DNA of 64,000 nt from assembly GCA_002104985.1 (NCBI GenBank), contig MCGO01000037.1, positions 355,224 to 419,223 of the forward strand, given 5' to 3'. Made by a program: the position numbers and the translations under genes. Source of the stretch: Rhizoclosmatium globosum (Eukaryota > Chytridiomycota > Chytridiomycetes > Chytridiales > Chytriomycetaceae). This document shows, piece by piece, positions 1-9,210 of this stretch (its first letter is position 1; every line of letters begins with the position of its first letter). The notes beneath the pieces are model-generated. The model searched no databases, was not told the origin of the DNA, and saw only the letters and a list, made by a program, of their open reading frames with translations.

Positions 1-4
1 TTAG

Positions 5-287
5 TTGACAGCGAATAATCCTCTGGAAGTTATGCGAGTCAGGATGCAAGTCATGGAGAGCAGGAATAAGCAGGATGCCGAAGTGATAAAGCGGGGCTAC
101 TGGTATTTAGGTCTTCAGATATACCGGAAAGAAGGAGTACGAGGTTTGTAACTAACATGAGCTCAAATTGCATCTGACATAACAATTAGCGTTTTATCGA
201 GGGTTAACGGCGCGGCTGTTAACGACACTTCCGGGAATAATCGTTGCAATGACTGGATACGAATATATCAAAGACATTTCAACGTGA
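5..287 (+). CDS. Mitochondrial carrier family protein, 3' end (partial)
   Basis: This is the last part of an SLC25-type inner-membrane carrier, cut by the left edge of the window. An exon from about 5 to 143 reads NNPLEVMRVRMQ, the Px(D/E)xx(K/R)xR signature that opens a carrier repeat. A 46-bp intron (144-189, CTAAC branch, TTAG acceptor) follows. The exon 190-287 reads RAFYRGLTARLLTTLPG, the typical matrix helix and start of TM6, and ends at TGA. The exon could instead begin at 12, because two AG acceptors are close together. The transported substrate cannot be told from this fragment. It converges on the next gene, whose stop lies 33 bp away. Confidence 0.8.
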
Positions 288-320
288 TGAATATTGTTAA
301 TAAAGAGTTTGTATTTAATG

Positions 321-1273
321 TCAGATTTCAGTGTTGGTCATACTCCATTGAGTTAGAATGTCCTTCGCTTTCTCCAACAAAACGAGAGTTTCATCAACAA
401 TTTCCGGCTTAAATAGACTTTCCTTTCTTTCATCATCTTCTTCCAAACACTTTTGCAGTTCCTCGGCCCCTCCTCTGGCGTGCAAAATGCGTGCGATCAG
501 CTCATGTAGTTTTACAAACTTCATTTCAGGTAAATCATATGCTGTAAGCCTCCCAATAAATAGAACTTGATTCAGTGACGTTGAGTAAATGGGTTCACCG
601 TTTACTACCGTGACAGGGGAGCGGCCAGTGTCAATGTCCGCCAGAAGGTCATTGTCCACAACTTGCCTCGCAAAGTAATCCATTATGCAAGAACTGTTGC
701 GTTGTTTCATCTCAATATACCACAAATATTCTCTAAAATACACGCTTGGTACATGACTGAGATATATTGAGTTTCCACAGTGGTCCAGATTAGAAAAAAA
801 GGACTCATCAAGCTCGGGAATCAATCGTTGAATAAATTCAGTTGTTGACTTTGGTTGATTTGTGAGACTAAGAGGAACGATTTGCACAGAGTTGAATATC
901 TTTCCTCGTTTTCCCGTCAATACACATTTCCATTCATCTCTACTACATACTTTGTCAGGGACACTATTGCGGATAGGTAAAAGAGTACAGGGTGGTGTCC
1001 TTGATACAAACGGGAAAAAGTGAAATTTTGGCTTGGAGTTGCCAAAAAAGGACTCAGGAAGTATCTGTCATAGTTGAGGGCAAGATCGTGCAGGCTAGTG
1101 GCAGTATTGATCTGCGAAGCCACAGTTTGCTTGAATCGATGAAATATCTCATTTCCTTCAATATGAAGAACATAGTCAAGGCCATACAGCATTGCATATA
1201 GTGTCTTATAAGTTCTTTCTTCGGTTGGACTGATACTGGCCAGGGTGATGGATGCCATGGCAACAGAATCCAT
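321..1273 (-). CDS. Hypothetical protein, about 299 residues, one intron
   Basis: I do not recognise this protein. Two overlapping frames join cleanly if an intron from 868 to 923 (56 bp, GTATTG...CTTAG) is removed. Exon 1 is 924-1273 from ATG and exon 2 is 321-867 to the stop, and the splice preserves frame (phase 2). The product is soluble-looking and mostly helical, with aromatic-rich stretches such as RYFLSPF and YFREYLWYIEMK, and a charged C-terminal part rich in E, D and K. No signal peptide, membrane segment or catalytic motif was seen. The gene is convergent with the mitochondrial carrier, and the tRNA island lies upstream. Confidence 0.6.
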
Positions 1274-1440
1274 TGTGCTGTGTTTTTTTTCGTAAATGTT
1301 TCCAGATCTTATACGAAAGCAACATAAAATAGTTTTTAAAGTTTACAGCAATCTAATCCAGACTATATGAACTTTCGCTTTCATTGGAAATTAACTATAA
1401 TTTATGACTTTAGAAATAAATTGTTTTTGGGATTGCACAA

Positions 1441-1511
1441 GCAATGATGGTTTAGTGGTATAATTATCGCCTGCCACGCGGTAGTCCCGGGTTCGATTCC
1501 CGGTCATTGCA
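1441..1511 (+). tRNA. tRNA-Gly (GCC)
   Basis: A full cloverleaf can be folded: acceptor GCAATGA/TCATTGC, anticodon loop CTGCCAC giving GCC, T-loop TTCGATT. No intron. Discriminator A at 1511. Confidence 0.95.
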
Positions 1512-2528
1512 TTTATTTTATGTTCTGATTTTGAGTTTTGGCTCTTTGCAATCGCTGTACTGTAATGGCATCCGCCCACTTTTTTGCCATATATTGGTCT
1601 CTCTGCACCTCGCAATCTTTTGTTGATCAAAGTTTCAGCTTCATAGAAGCTAAATGGTCTATGCATTAATCCGATACCGTTAATATTTGAGATGCATATG
1701 TCCCAGTCCACTGGAAATCGACAGAACTAGTTATCAGAATCACTAGTTATCAGAATCAAGCAACAATATTGCGAGAACGGAGTAGGCTGCCATATACAAA
1801 CGTGACATATAACATATGGAATTTATTAATCAGACAAGTAAACACGACATCAGCTGTAATACTTTATACGATTGAAACATTAATGTTTCACGTTCCGAGG
1901 AATCTCACAAGATGGAGAGGAGATACAGATTATAAAACGAAATTATAAAAGGAAGGCAAATGGCTTAGTGAGCGCACGTATAATAGTTGCAACATTATTC
2001 CAGAAGTTGAGAAAAAGAGCAGGGTATCACTCAAAAATAAAATTCTTTTACAAAGAGGAAGTGAAGGAAATGCTCCGGTTGTGAGAGTCTTAATAAAACG
2101 TGAGGAGATGGCAAACGATGTTATCATCGCAAAGAACAGATTTTATTTTTATTTTTATTTTGTCAGTTTAACAACATAATTAATAGACGAGTAATAAGGC
2201 AGAGGATTGAGAATAGCGATCAGCAGAGAGCAGCGGAATTGTTCAATTGCAATCAGACGTTTCTGACACCAAATCACAGGAGTTCGAGGAAGTAACCAAC
2301 AAGCTACAACTGAAGGACAACAAGCGGTTTCTAAATCGAAGAAGGAAGTTCACAGACTTCATATTGGGAATCTGTACCATAAAATATTGGGAACCTGTAA
2401 ACCAAATGCCAGCAAATTTAATATGAAATTAAAACCTGGAAGAAATGATACAGAGACAGGATAAAAGAAGAAGAGTGAACAGAAATCGTCAACGCAAAAC
2501 AGAACACATTGAATAGAGATAAAAAAAA
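1512..2528. other. Non-coding spacer in the tRNA island
   Basis: About 1 kb with no ORF that looks protein-like and no recognisable RNA gene. It holds one short tandem repeat (1726-1757) and a T-rich tract around 2139-2160. I see nothing else I can support. Confidence 0.6.
1726..1757. repeat. Tandem duplication of a 16-bp unit
   Basis: The unit ACTAGTTATCAGAATC occurs twice back to back (1726-1741 and 1742-1757). It looks like a recent slippage duplication in the spacer. Confidence 0.85.
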
Positions 2529-2602
2529 TGTTCTCGCCCAGGTTCGAACTGGGGACCACCAGTGTGTTAGACTGGTGTGATAACCTACTACACCACGAGA
2601 AC
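2529..2602 (-). tRNA. tRNA-Val (AAC)
   Basis: On the minus strand, acceptor GTTCTCG pairs with CGAGAAC, the anticodon loop CTAACAC gives AAC, and the T-arm carries GTTCGAAC. It lies 4 bp from the tRNA-Lys on the same strand, so the two may be made from one precursor. Confidence 0.93.
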
Positions 2603-2606
2603 AGAG

Positions 2607-2679
2607 AGCCCAACGTGGGGGTCGAACCCACAACCTTGAGATTAAGAGTCTCACGCTCTACCGATTGAGCTAGCTAGGC
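2607..2679 (-). tRNA. tRNA-Lys (CTT)
   Basis: Minus strand: acceptor GCCTAGC/GTTGGGC (with G-U pairs), anticodon stem-loop GAGACTCTTAATCTC giving CTT, T-loop TTCGACC. Its last 17 bases recur at 8783-8799. Confidence 0.93.
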
Positions 2680-3100
2680 TTGCTTTCCTTAAAATGGGAA
2701 CTGACCATGATGAGCGCACCACACGGGACAATCATCCTCATTGGACATAGATTTCAAGCAGCCTCTACACGATTGGTTGAGATTGAGATAAGATGAGGGT
2801 TTAGAACGAGAACAGAGACTAGCCAAACCAATAAACGAGAGTGTGTTGAAGCAAACGAATCAGAGACAGGTCCCTTCAGTTTGGCTTTGGCGATATTCAT
2901 TCTGGAGAACTGACTCGAGTAAAAGATCTAATAGGTATGACGAGACGTCTACAGGTTGCAACAACATTGAGGGTGCCAACGAGGTCAGAAGGAGGCCAAG
3001 CAAATTTCAAGTTTTCAATATGTATGGCAAAAGCAAACTACGATGCGTTGCCGAACCAAATCGGAGGGAGGAGTCTTTTTTCCTATGAAAAAATGATATG
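2680..3100. other. Non-coding spacer
   Basis: 420 bp between tRNA-Lys and tRNA-Ala. Short open frames are present but have no protein-like character. No RNA gene recognised. Confidence 0.55.
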
Positions 3101-3170
3101 GAGGACCTGGGCATTGATGCCAGTGCCTCTCGCATGCTAAGCGAGCGCTCTACCATTTGAGCTAGACCCC
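3101..3170 (-). tRNA. tRNA-Ala (AGC), divergent T arm
   Basis: Minus strand: D-arm TAGCTCAAATGGTAGAGC and anticodon stem-loop CTCGCTTAGCATGCGAG (AGC) are canonical. The acceptor pairs GGGGTCT with AGGTCCT using G-U pairs. The T arm is abnormal: the loop reads ATCAATG instead of TTCRANN and the inner stem pair is mismatched. It may be a functional but divergent copy or a decaying one. Confidence 0.75.
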
Positions 3171-3621
3171 TGATATTTTAAGTTAGGGATACTTGACTTT
3201 CCAGGACTTAACATCTCTTACGCCCAATCTCAAACAAAGCGAACACAGTATTGTATCTCAACTTTTGCGGCCTTCTTACTTGCCTCGAGGGCAAGGATCA
3301 AGGAGGAAACTGAAGTTGGGTTGAGGTACCTTTTCAATGGACATGCTTCGTCATAGAAAGAGACTGCCCCGAATGCTGACACTCACTGTGATGCTATTAG
3401 GATGAGACTGTGTTTTCTAGCTTCCCTTCCCAATTGTCAAGGTCTGGCTTGATGGCAGCTGGATGGTTGAGATTTTCTTCTAGAGCCTTGAGCATATAAG
3501 TAGAACGGAACGTTTACGCTATGGAAGTAGTGCGTTGAATTGTTGAGAAAGTAATTGATGGGTTCTTTTTTGTTGGTTGGATTGTTGTAAACAATTGGTA
3601 TAGTCCTCTCTGTTCCTCAGA
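3171..3621. other. Non-coding spacer
   Basis: 450 bp between tRNA-Ala (minus) and tRNA-Thr (plus). Nothing protein-like and no RNA fold recognised. Confidence 0.55.
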
Positions 3622-3694
3622 GCCCTTATAGCTCAGTGGTAGTAGCGTTTCCCTCGTAAGGAAAAGGTCGACAGTTCAATCCTGTCTGGGGGCA
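3622..3694 (+). tRNA. tRNA-Thr (CGT)
   Basis: Acceptor GCCCTTA/TGGGGGC, anticodon stem-loop TTTCCCTCGTAAGGAAA giving CGT, T-loop TTCAATC. Discriminator A at 3694. No intron. Confidence 0.93.
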
Positions 3695-3845
3695 TAGCTT
3701 TTAGGTTGGTCAGTGGAAGAAGGGGTTGATGGAGGATAATCAAACCAAGGGCAGAAACTGTTCAAAATATGTATGCTATAACTTTATTGGAGTAATAATA
3801 AAACTCCATATCCACTCCAATCAAACAAAACTCTCAAACACCGCC

Positions 3846-6229
3846 TCACTTATTCTTGGCAGCCTGAGCCTTCTTAAACTCCTCCATCATTTGCGTCTGC
3901 ACAAACGGCATCACAGGAACATGTCGCTTATACTCCATAGAGAACTCTCCCTTTCCTTGAGAAATACTTCTCAAATCCGTTGAAAATCCAAACATCTCGT
4001 TCAACGGGACTTCAGCGTTCACCTCAACGTACTCGTCACGGATCTCAGAGTCGTTGATGGTTCCCTTACGCTTGTTGAGTAAACCGATAACGCTTCCTTG
4101 GTATTCAACGGGTGCAGTGACATTGACGTCCATGACAGGTTCCAGAATTTGGGGACCCGCGCTCATGAAGGCTTCACGGAAAGCACTGATGGCGGCGATC
4201 TTGAAAGCCAATTCACTGGAATCGACAGCGTGAGCAGCACCATCCTCCAAGACGAAGCGACAGTTTGTAACGGTAGCACCGACAAGAGCTCCCTTCTCAA
4301 CAGCTTCATAGAAACCTTTCTGAATAGCAGGAATGTAGTTTGCAGGAATGTTCATACCGACGGTTTCGTTGCTGAATTCAACAGTCTCGCCCTTCTCGTT
4401 GGCCTCCTCCATTGGCTCAATGTATCCAACAACTTTACCAAACTGTCCAGACCTCCAGACTGCTTCTTGTGTGTGTAGTTGAATTCCGCTCTTGAAGTGA
4501 TGGTTTCACGATAAGCGACTTGTGGCTTTCCAGTCACACATTCGGTGTTGTACTCTCGCTTCATACGTTCAACGTAAATCTCCAAATGCAGTTCACCCAT
4601 TCCAGAAATGATGGTTTGTTTGCTCTCCGCGTCAACGTGGACTTTGAAGGTAGGGTCTTCACGTTGGAATCGGTTCAAAGCCTTTCCAAAGTTGGGGCTT
4701 TCCTTTCCTTTTGGCTCGATGGACAGAGAAATGACAGGCTGTGGAACAAACATGGATGTCATTGTCAAGGCAGTAGTTCCGTCAGTGAAAGTATCTCCAG
4801 AAGCGCATTCAATTCCAAAGAGGGCACAGATTTCTCCCGATCCAACAGAGTCAACGTCCTCCATTTCGTTGGAGTGCATACGCACCAATCGAGGAACCTT
4901 GACACGCTTTCCAGTACGAACGTTCACGATCCATTCACCCTTCTTGAGGGTTCCCTGGTAGATTCTGAGGTATGTCAATTGTCCAAATCGGGATTCTTCG
5001 AGCTTAAAGGCGAGACCAACAAGTGGGTCGGACGAGGAGCATGAAAGCTGAACCTTTTCTTCGTTCTGTTTGGCATCCAGGGCATAGTTGGGGACGTGGT
5101 GTGGGGCTGGGAGGTATTGAATGACTCCATCAAGCATAGGCTGGACACCCTTGTTGTGGTATGCAGATCCCATAAAGACAGGACAGAATTTAAGTCCAAT
5201 AGTAGCACGACGAATGGCAGCAGCAAGCTGTTCACTGGTTGGAGTTTCTTCCATCAAAAAGAGCTCTCCAATTTCGTCATCAACGTTGGCAACAGTTTCA
5301 ATCAATTCTTGACGCTTCTCGTTCACTTTCTCCATCAACGCAGCTGGAATATCCTTGGTAATGATCTTTTCACTGGTATTCCACAGGTTAGTTTTCCTAT
5401 AAAATCGCCAATTAAGATCCTCACCCCTTAGCTCCTTCATGGTAGTATGCCTTCATGTTCACAAGATCAACAACACCTTCCAGCTCGCTTTCAGCACCAA
5501 TAGGAATCTGAACGGCGGCAGCAGTCAACTTGAGTTTCTGTCGCAACTGGTCAATGATTCTCCAAGGGTTAGCTCCTGCACGGTCCATCTTGTTGATGAA
5601 ACAGATTCTGGGGACATTGTATCTCTTCATTTGTCTGTCGACAGTAATAGTTTGGGACTGGACACCTCCAACAGCACAGAGAACCAAGATGGCAGAATCC
5701 AAGACTCTCAAAGCGCGTTCTACTTCAATAGTAAAATCGACGTGTCCTACAAGTTTTTTTTGGATCAGTTATACTGGCACTCAAAAGAGCCTTGAACAGC
5801 TGAACTCTCACCAGGAGTGTCAATAATGTTAATCGCATTGTCCTTCCAGGTAGCATACGTAGCAGCAGATTGAATAGTGATACCCTTCTCTCTCTCCAAC
5901 TCCATAGAGTCCATCTTTGCACCGACACCGTCCTTTCCTCGCACTTCGTGAATGTCATCAATACGACCCGTGTAGTAGAGGATACGCTCTGTCAAGGTAG
6001 TCTTTCCCGAGTCAATGTGAGCCGAGATTCCAATGTTTCTGAGATGGTTGAGGCGATTCTGGAAGGAGAGCGATCAGTTTCATTCGTTTGACGTCGAACT
6101 TTGCAGGGTGAAAGAGCGAACCTCGTCACTTGGATCGATCTTTGCAACGGCCTCGGTTGAGTAACTCCGAACGACCAGGGTTCTCAGAGATCGGCCCAAA
6201 GCAGGTGCTCTGAAGAAGCGAGTGAGCAT
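3846..6229 (-). CDS. MEF1: Mitochondrial elongation factor G (translocase)
   Basis: GTPase that moves mRNA and tRNAs through the mitochondrial ribosome. Four exons: 6122-6229 (targeting peptide [18 protein letters not shown]), 5812-6058, 5425-5746 and 3846-5372. The introns are 63, 65 and 52 bp; the third has an ACTAAC branch and restores the GEK junction. G motifs are in place: AHIDSGKTT (P-loop), the switch I/II region ending DTPGHVDF, and NKMD. The C-terminal domains III-V follow at normal length (about 735 residues). One base is missing near 4452, where the conserved SGGSGQFGK should read through; without it the frame breaks. I treat this as a consensus error because both sides are fully conserved. 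It is head to head with PSMG4, with 51 bp between start codons. Confidence 0.93.
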
Positions 6230-6280
6230 CGCAGACTATTCAAACAGAAAAACAGCAAACAAATCCCAACACCCTTTCAA
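6230..6280. promoter_or_regulatory. Shared bidirectional promoter, MEF1 / PSMG4
   Basis: Only 51 bp separate the two divergent start codons, so both promoters and 5' UTRs must lie here or overlap the neighbouring coding sequence. No TATA box is evident. Confidence 0.5.
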
Positions 6281-6793
6281 ATGACTCACTCTTCCGAATC
6301 AGAAACAGTGGTCGCACAACACACAATCCCGTTCACCGAGGGAACCCACGTGCACATTCAAATCATCCAAATGGGATCGTCAGTGTTTGTGTGGATTGGG
6401 GCCACGCAGGGCGACGCGGTGCACTCGCTCAAACCAACGGGCCAGCTTGCCGCACTTGCCTTTGCGGCGACAACTCGGTTCAACAACGGCGCGGCAATTG
6501 GTTCAACGCTGATTGCTGCGAAGGTGGACGATGCGAGCGAGGGAATTGCGAAGCGAATTGGTTTGTTTTTGTGTTGGACACTTACCTGGGCTCGTTCAAC
6601 TGACTCTTGCCTTCTTTGATTTGAAGCGGCACGCACTAAGATGAATGTGTTTGTCAGCTGCGATCTGCCGAGTGAAGCCGCCGACCTCGTGGTCTTCTCA
6701 GAAAGGCACACAGTCAAACTCCTCAAAGAACTGGAAGCGAAACGCAACGCATCCCACGAATCCACACAATCAGCACCATCTACAACTCTGTAA
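6281..6793 (+). CDS. PSMG4: Proteasome assembly chaperone 4
   Basis: Small chaperone that pairs with PSMG3 to build the 20S alpha ring. Two exons (6281-6560 and 6627-6793) flank a 66-bp intron and give 148 residues, the usual size. The family pattern is a beta-strand core: HVHIQIIQMGSSVFVWIG, then LAALAFA and a second-half strand MNVFVSCDL. The C-terminal tail is S/T-rich and poorly conserved. AATAAA-like signals follow directly at the stop. The assignment rests on the VFVWIG core and size, from memory of the family. Confidence 0.8.
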
Positions 6794-6868
6794 ATAAAGC
6801 ACTATTCTACTGCATGTATAAAAATGGTTTTATTAGTGTCTGCAAGCACATTCCCTTGAACAATGAAA

Positions 6869-8030
6869 TCAGTTCTTCTTCCCGTCGATAATGCCCGAGA
6901 TGAGAGGAATGGCGGCATCGGCAATCGTGAAACTGAAGACGAGCTTTGGTCCAACCACAAGCAACTTTGGCACAAGACCCTTGAAGAAGGATCCGAATCC
7001 TTCGTTCTTGACCATGTTGGAGAGAATAACGAGTCCAGCTTCGGCCTTGTCGGCGGATTTGGCCTGAATACGGGTCTTGATAACGTCAAGCTATTTGGAA
7101 GTAAAGAGGTTAATCAACAGTATTACCAATGAAACAAGGGAAACAACTCAACTGGTGAAGAAACAGTGATGGAAGCAAAGGCACCACCAATAGAAGCACA
7201 AAAGTTTTGGAAGAAGGTTGCATCGTTGTAGTCCTTCAAGCCAAAGATGTTCTCCTTAACGAAAGCAGATCCTCCAAACAAAGCAAACGATCCAGGTGCG
7301 TTACGAGCGGCAGTCCAAGAAGCCCCACGGTACAATCCCCAACCTTCCTGAGTAATAATCTGTCCAAGTCCCTTTCCTTTCAAAATCTCTGGGTTCGTCT
7401 GAGCCTTAATCTTCAAAGCATCCAAAGGCAACAAGACAATCTCTCCGACTCCAATAATACTTCCAGCAGTTGCATGCATCATAGTCTTCCAGTTGTCTCC
7501 AAACAAGGACTTGAAAGTAGATGAATGGTGGGTGTTGAAGTAATCCTTGACGTGTCGCTGTCCAGTCCATTTGTACATTCGTTGCATGACCTTGTAACCG
7601 GCAGCGAAACCAATTCCTGGGAATAGAGACTTGTACTTTGTGAATGTGCCTTGTGTGGCTGCGTCACGGAAGATGACTTTGTTGAGGACGGAGAAGCCTT
7701 CAGCTGTGGTTTGGCCCTTGGCAAATGGCTGGTTCATTTCAATTAGAATATAGGCGAGTCAAGAAGGATCAAAAGAATGCATAGGAATCCAGCGGAGAAT
7801 CGATACAGTTCTTATCGATAAGCAGACAAGAACCACACAACACTCACCTTTTCTTTGGAGTTCATCAATCTCTTCGCGATCGTGTCCACTGGGTGGAAAC
7901 AGACAAGCTCCAAGACTCCCGAAAGAGCCGATCCAAGAAGACGAGAGGTGAGTGATTCGTTGCCCTTTCCAGAAGATCCGTGGCCGCCCATGTTTTTTGT
8001 TTTGCCTTTTTTCGACTGGAAATCAGACAT
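6869..8030 (-). CDS. GGC1: Mitochondrial GTP/GDP carrier
   Basis: Inner-membrane antiporter importing GTP into the matrix, linked to mitochondrial iron handling in yeast. Three exons: 7848-8030, 7153-7728 and 6869-7090. They splice to 326 residues with intact frame. Each carrier repeat has its signature: HPVDTIAKRL, LPLDALKIK and SPLDVIKTRIQ. Diagnostic GGC1 strings include VIFRD, LFPGIGFAAGYKV, a GIGEIVLLPLD segment and RNAPGSFALFGG. The N-terminal 25 residues are a short polar, Gly/Lys-rich extension. The start at 8030 is the only in-frame ATG before the first repeat. Confidence 0.93.
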
Positions 8031-8120
8031 GACTCACACCGAAAGGAAATCATGTTTGATCTCTTCTGTGGAAAGAAGTAAGCAAGGAATAAAAGGAAAA
8101 GCCTGGCTCTGGAAGTGAGA

Positions 8121-8687
8121 TTATTTCAGGGATTGGCTGTGAAACAATAAAAGCACAAGAATAAAAGTAAGATAGAAAAGCAGAGCTTTGAAAGCTCGCT
8201 TTTTTGTAAGTTGTATTCCAACGTAGGTTGGAATAGTACAACATTTATTATTATTCTTCCATTTTACATAAAACACTTGGTATCCAAACTGCTTAAACCC
8301 AAAATGTTCACCGCTTTGAACTTCAACCGCAGCTGCATCCAGATCATTATGATAAAAGAAAGTTCCAAATCGTTGAAAGAAGAAACAAAATGGTGACTCC
8401 AACCAATCCTGAGTAGCTGTAATCCCTGCAACCAAATCCCAAACGCGCGTTTCAAACCATAACATTGGAGGAACATCGAATTGGGTTCGCAGTTCTATTG
8501 TTGTATTGCAAAAGATGTATATGTTCAGTCGTTAGATCAGAGCTGTTGATTCTGTCCGAATCCAGTACAAACCAGTCGAAGGGCGTCTATCTCCATTCTC
8601 GTCTGAATCATTCGTGTTCATTGGTGCAATACGATTGCGCTGTCCTTCATTGGCAGCCGTGGTCTTGGCTTTGTGTGGGCGAGTCAT
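8121..8687 (-). CDS. Orphan protein with a C-terminal membrane anchor
   Basis: I do not recognise this gene. Two exons (8573-8687 and 8121-8494) around a 78-bp intron give 162 residues with preserved frame. The first 40 residues are polar and probably disordered. The middle is aromatic-rich (MLWFETRVWD, FFFQRFGTFFYH). The extreme C-terminus has one hydrophobic stretch, ALLFYLTFILVLLLF, followed by a short HSQSLK tail, the layout of a tail-anchored protein. It sits between GGC1 (same strand) and FANCA (divergent). A further 3' exon cannot be excluded. Confidence 0.55.
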
Positions 8688-9210
8688 TGTTGTTGTATGA
8701 AACTTGCCAAACTTAATACCGTTCCACACGAATAAGTTTATTTCGTTATTTTTTTATTATCTTTCTCCAAGCATGTACTGCCAGAGCCCAACGTGGGGGA
8801 TTCCGTTTTAATTGCTGATTCAATGAGTTGGAATCTGCGATTGATCAGAACAGCATATGATCTTCATTATTTCGATTTTTAAATAAACTCAATAGATTTT
8901 CCTGCTCCATAGCTTTCCAATAAGCCATAGTTCTCCAGGAAGGGGTGATTATTAGGTGGGTGAGGTTGTGGCAAAGTTTTGAAATCGGGACAGAGAAAAA
9001 ATTCGAGTTTTGCTCACTATCATTCTATATTGTTCCAAACACACCCAAACATGGCCTAAAAAGCTCGCTCCAGCGGGCGACAATTCGTTCCTCATTGCCG
9101 CCCACTTTTGCTCGCTATGAAGCATTGAAGGGATGTGTGTAAACCGATGCATAAATAAGTATGCTGGTGTGAGAGGGAAGGTTGTGTTGGCTAAAGGTAA
9201 CGCATGAAAT
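8688..9210. other. Intergenic region upstream of FANCA
   Basis: About 520 bp between the divergent orphan and FANCA, so it should hold both promoters. It contains a 17-bp copy of the tRNA-Lys 3' end. No gene is supported here. Confidence 0.5.
8783..8799 (-). repeat. Fragment identical to the 3' end of the tRNA-Lys gene
   Basis: AGAGCCCAACGTGGGGG matches the end of the tRNA-Lys gene at 2605-2623 exactly; flanking bases differ. No other part of a tRNA is present. Confidence 0.7.

Noticed and set aside
1274..3845. Possible snRNA, 5S rRNA or snoRNA genes in the tRNA island
   Set aside because: I looked for U6, 5S and box C/D or H/ACA patterns and saw none that I could defend.
4448..4460. A very small intron or programmed -1 frameshift in mEF-G
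   Set aside because: The GT...AG candidate is only 10 bp, and there is no slippery heptamer with a following structure. A missing base is simpler, and the same defect recurs in many genes of the contig.
4520..5044. Plus-strand frame of 174 codons opposite mEF-G
   Set aside because: Shadow of a highly biased coding region.
5397..5424. 28-bp intron in mEF-G ending at TTATAG
   Set aside because: A 52-bp intron using the same donor, an ACTAAC branch and a CCAG acceptor (5373-5424) gives the better family match (GEK) and a normal length.
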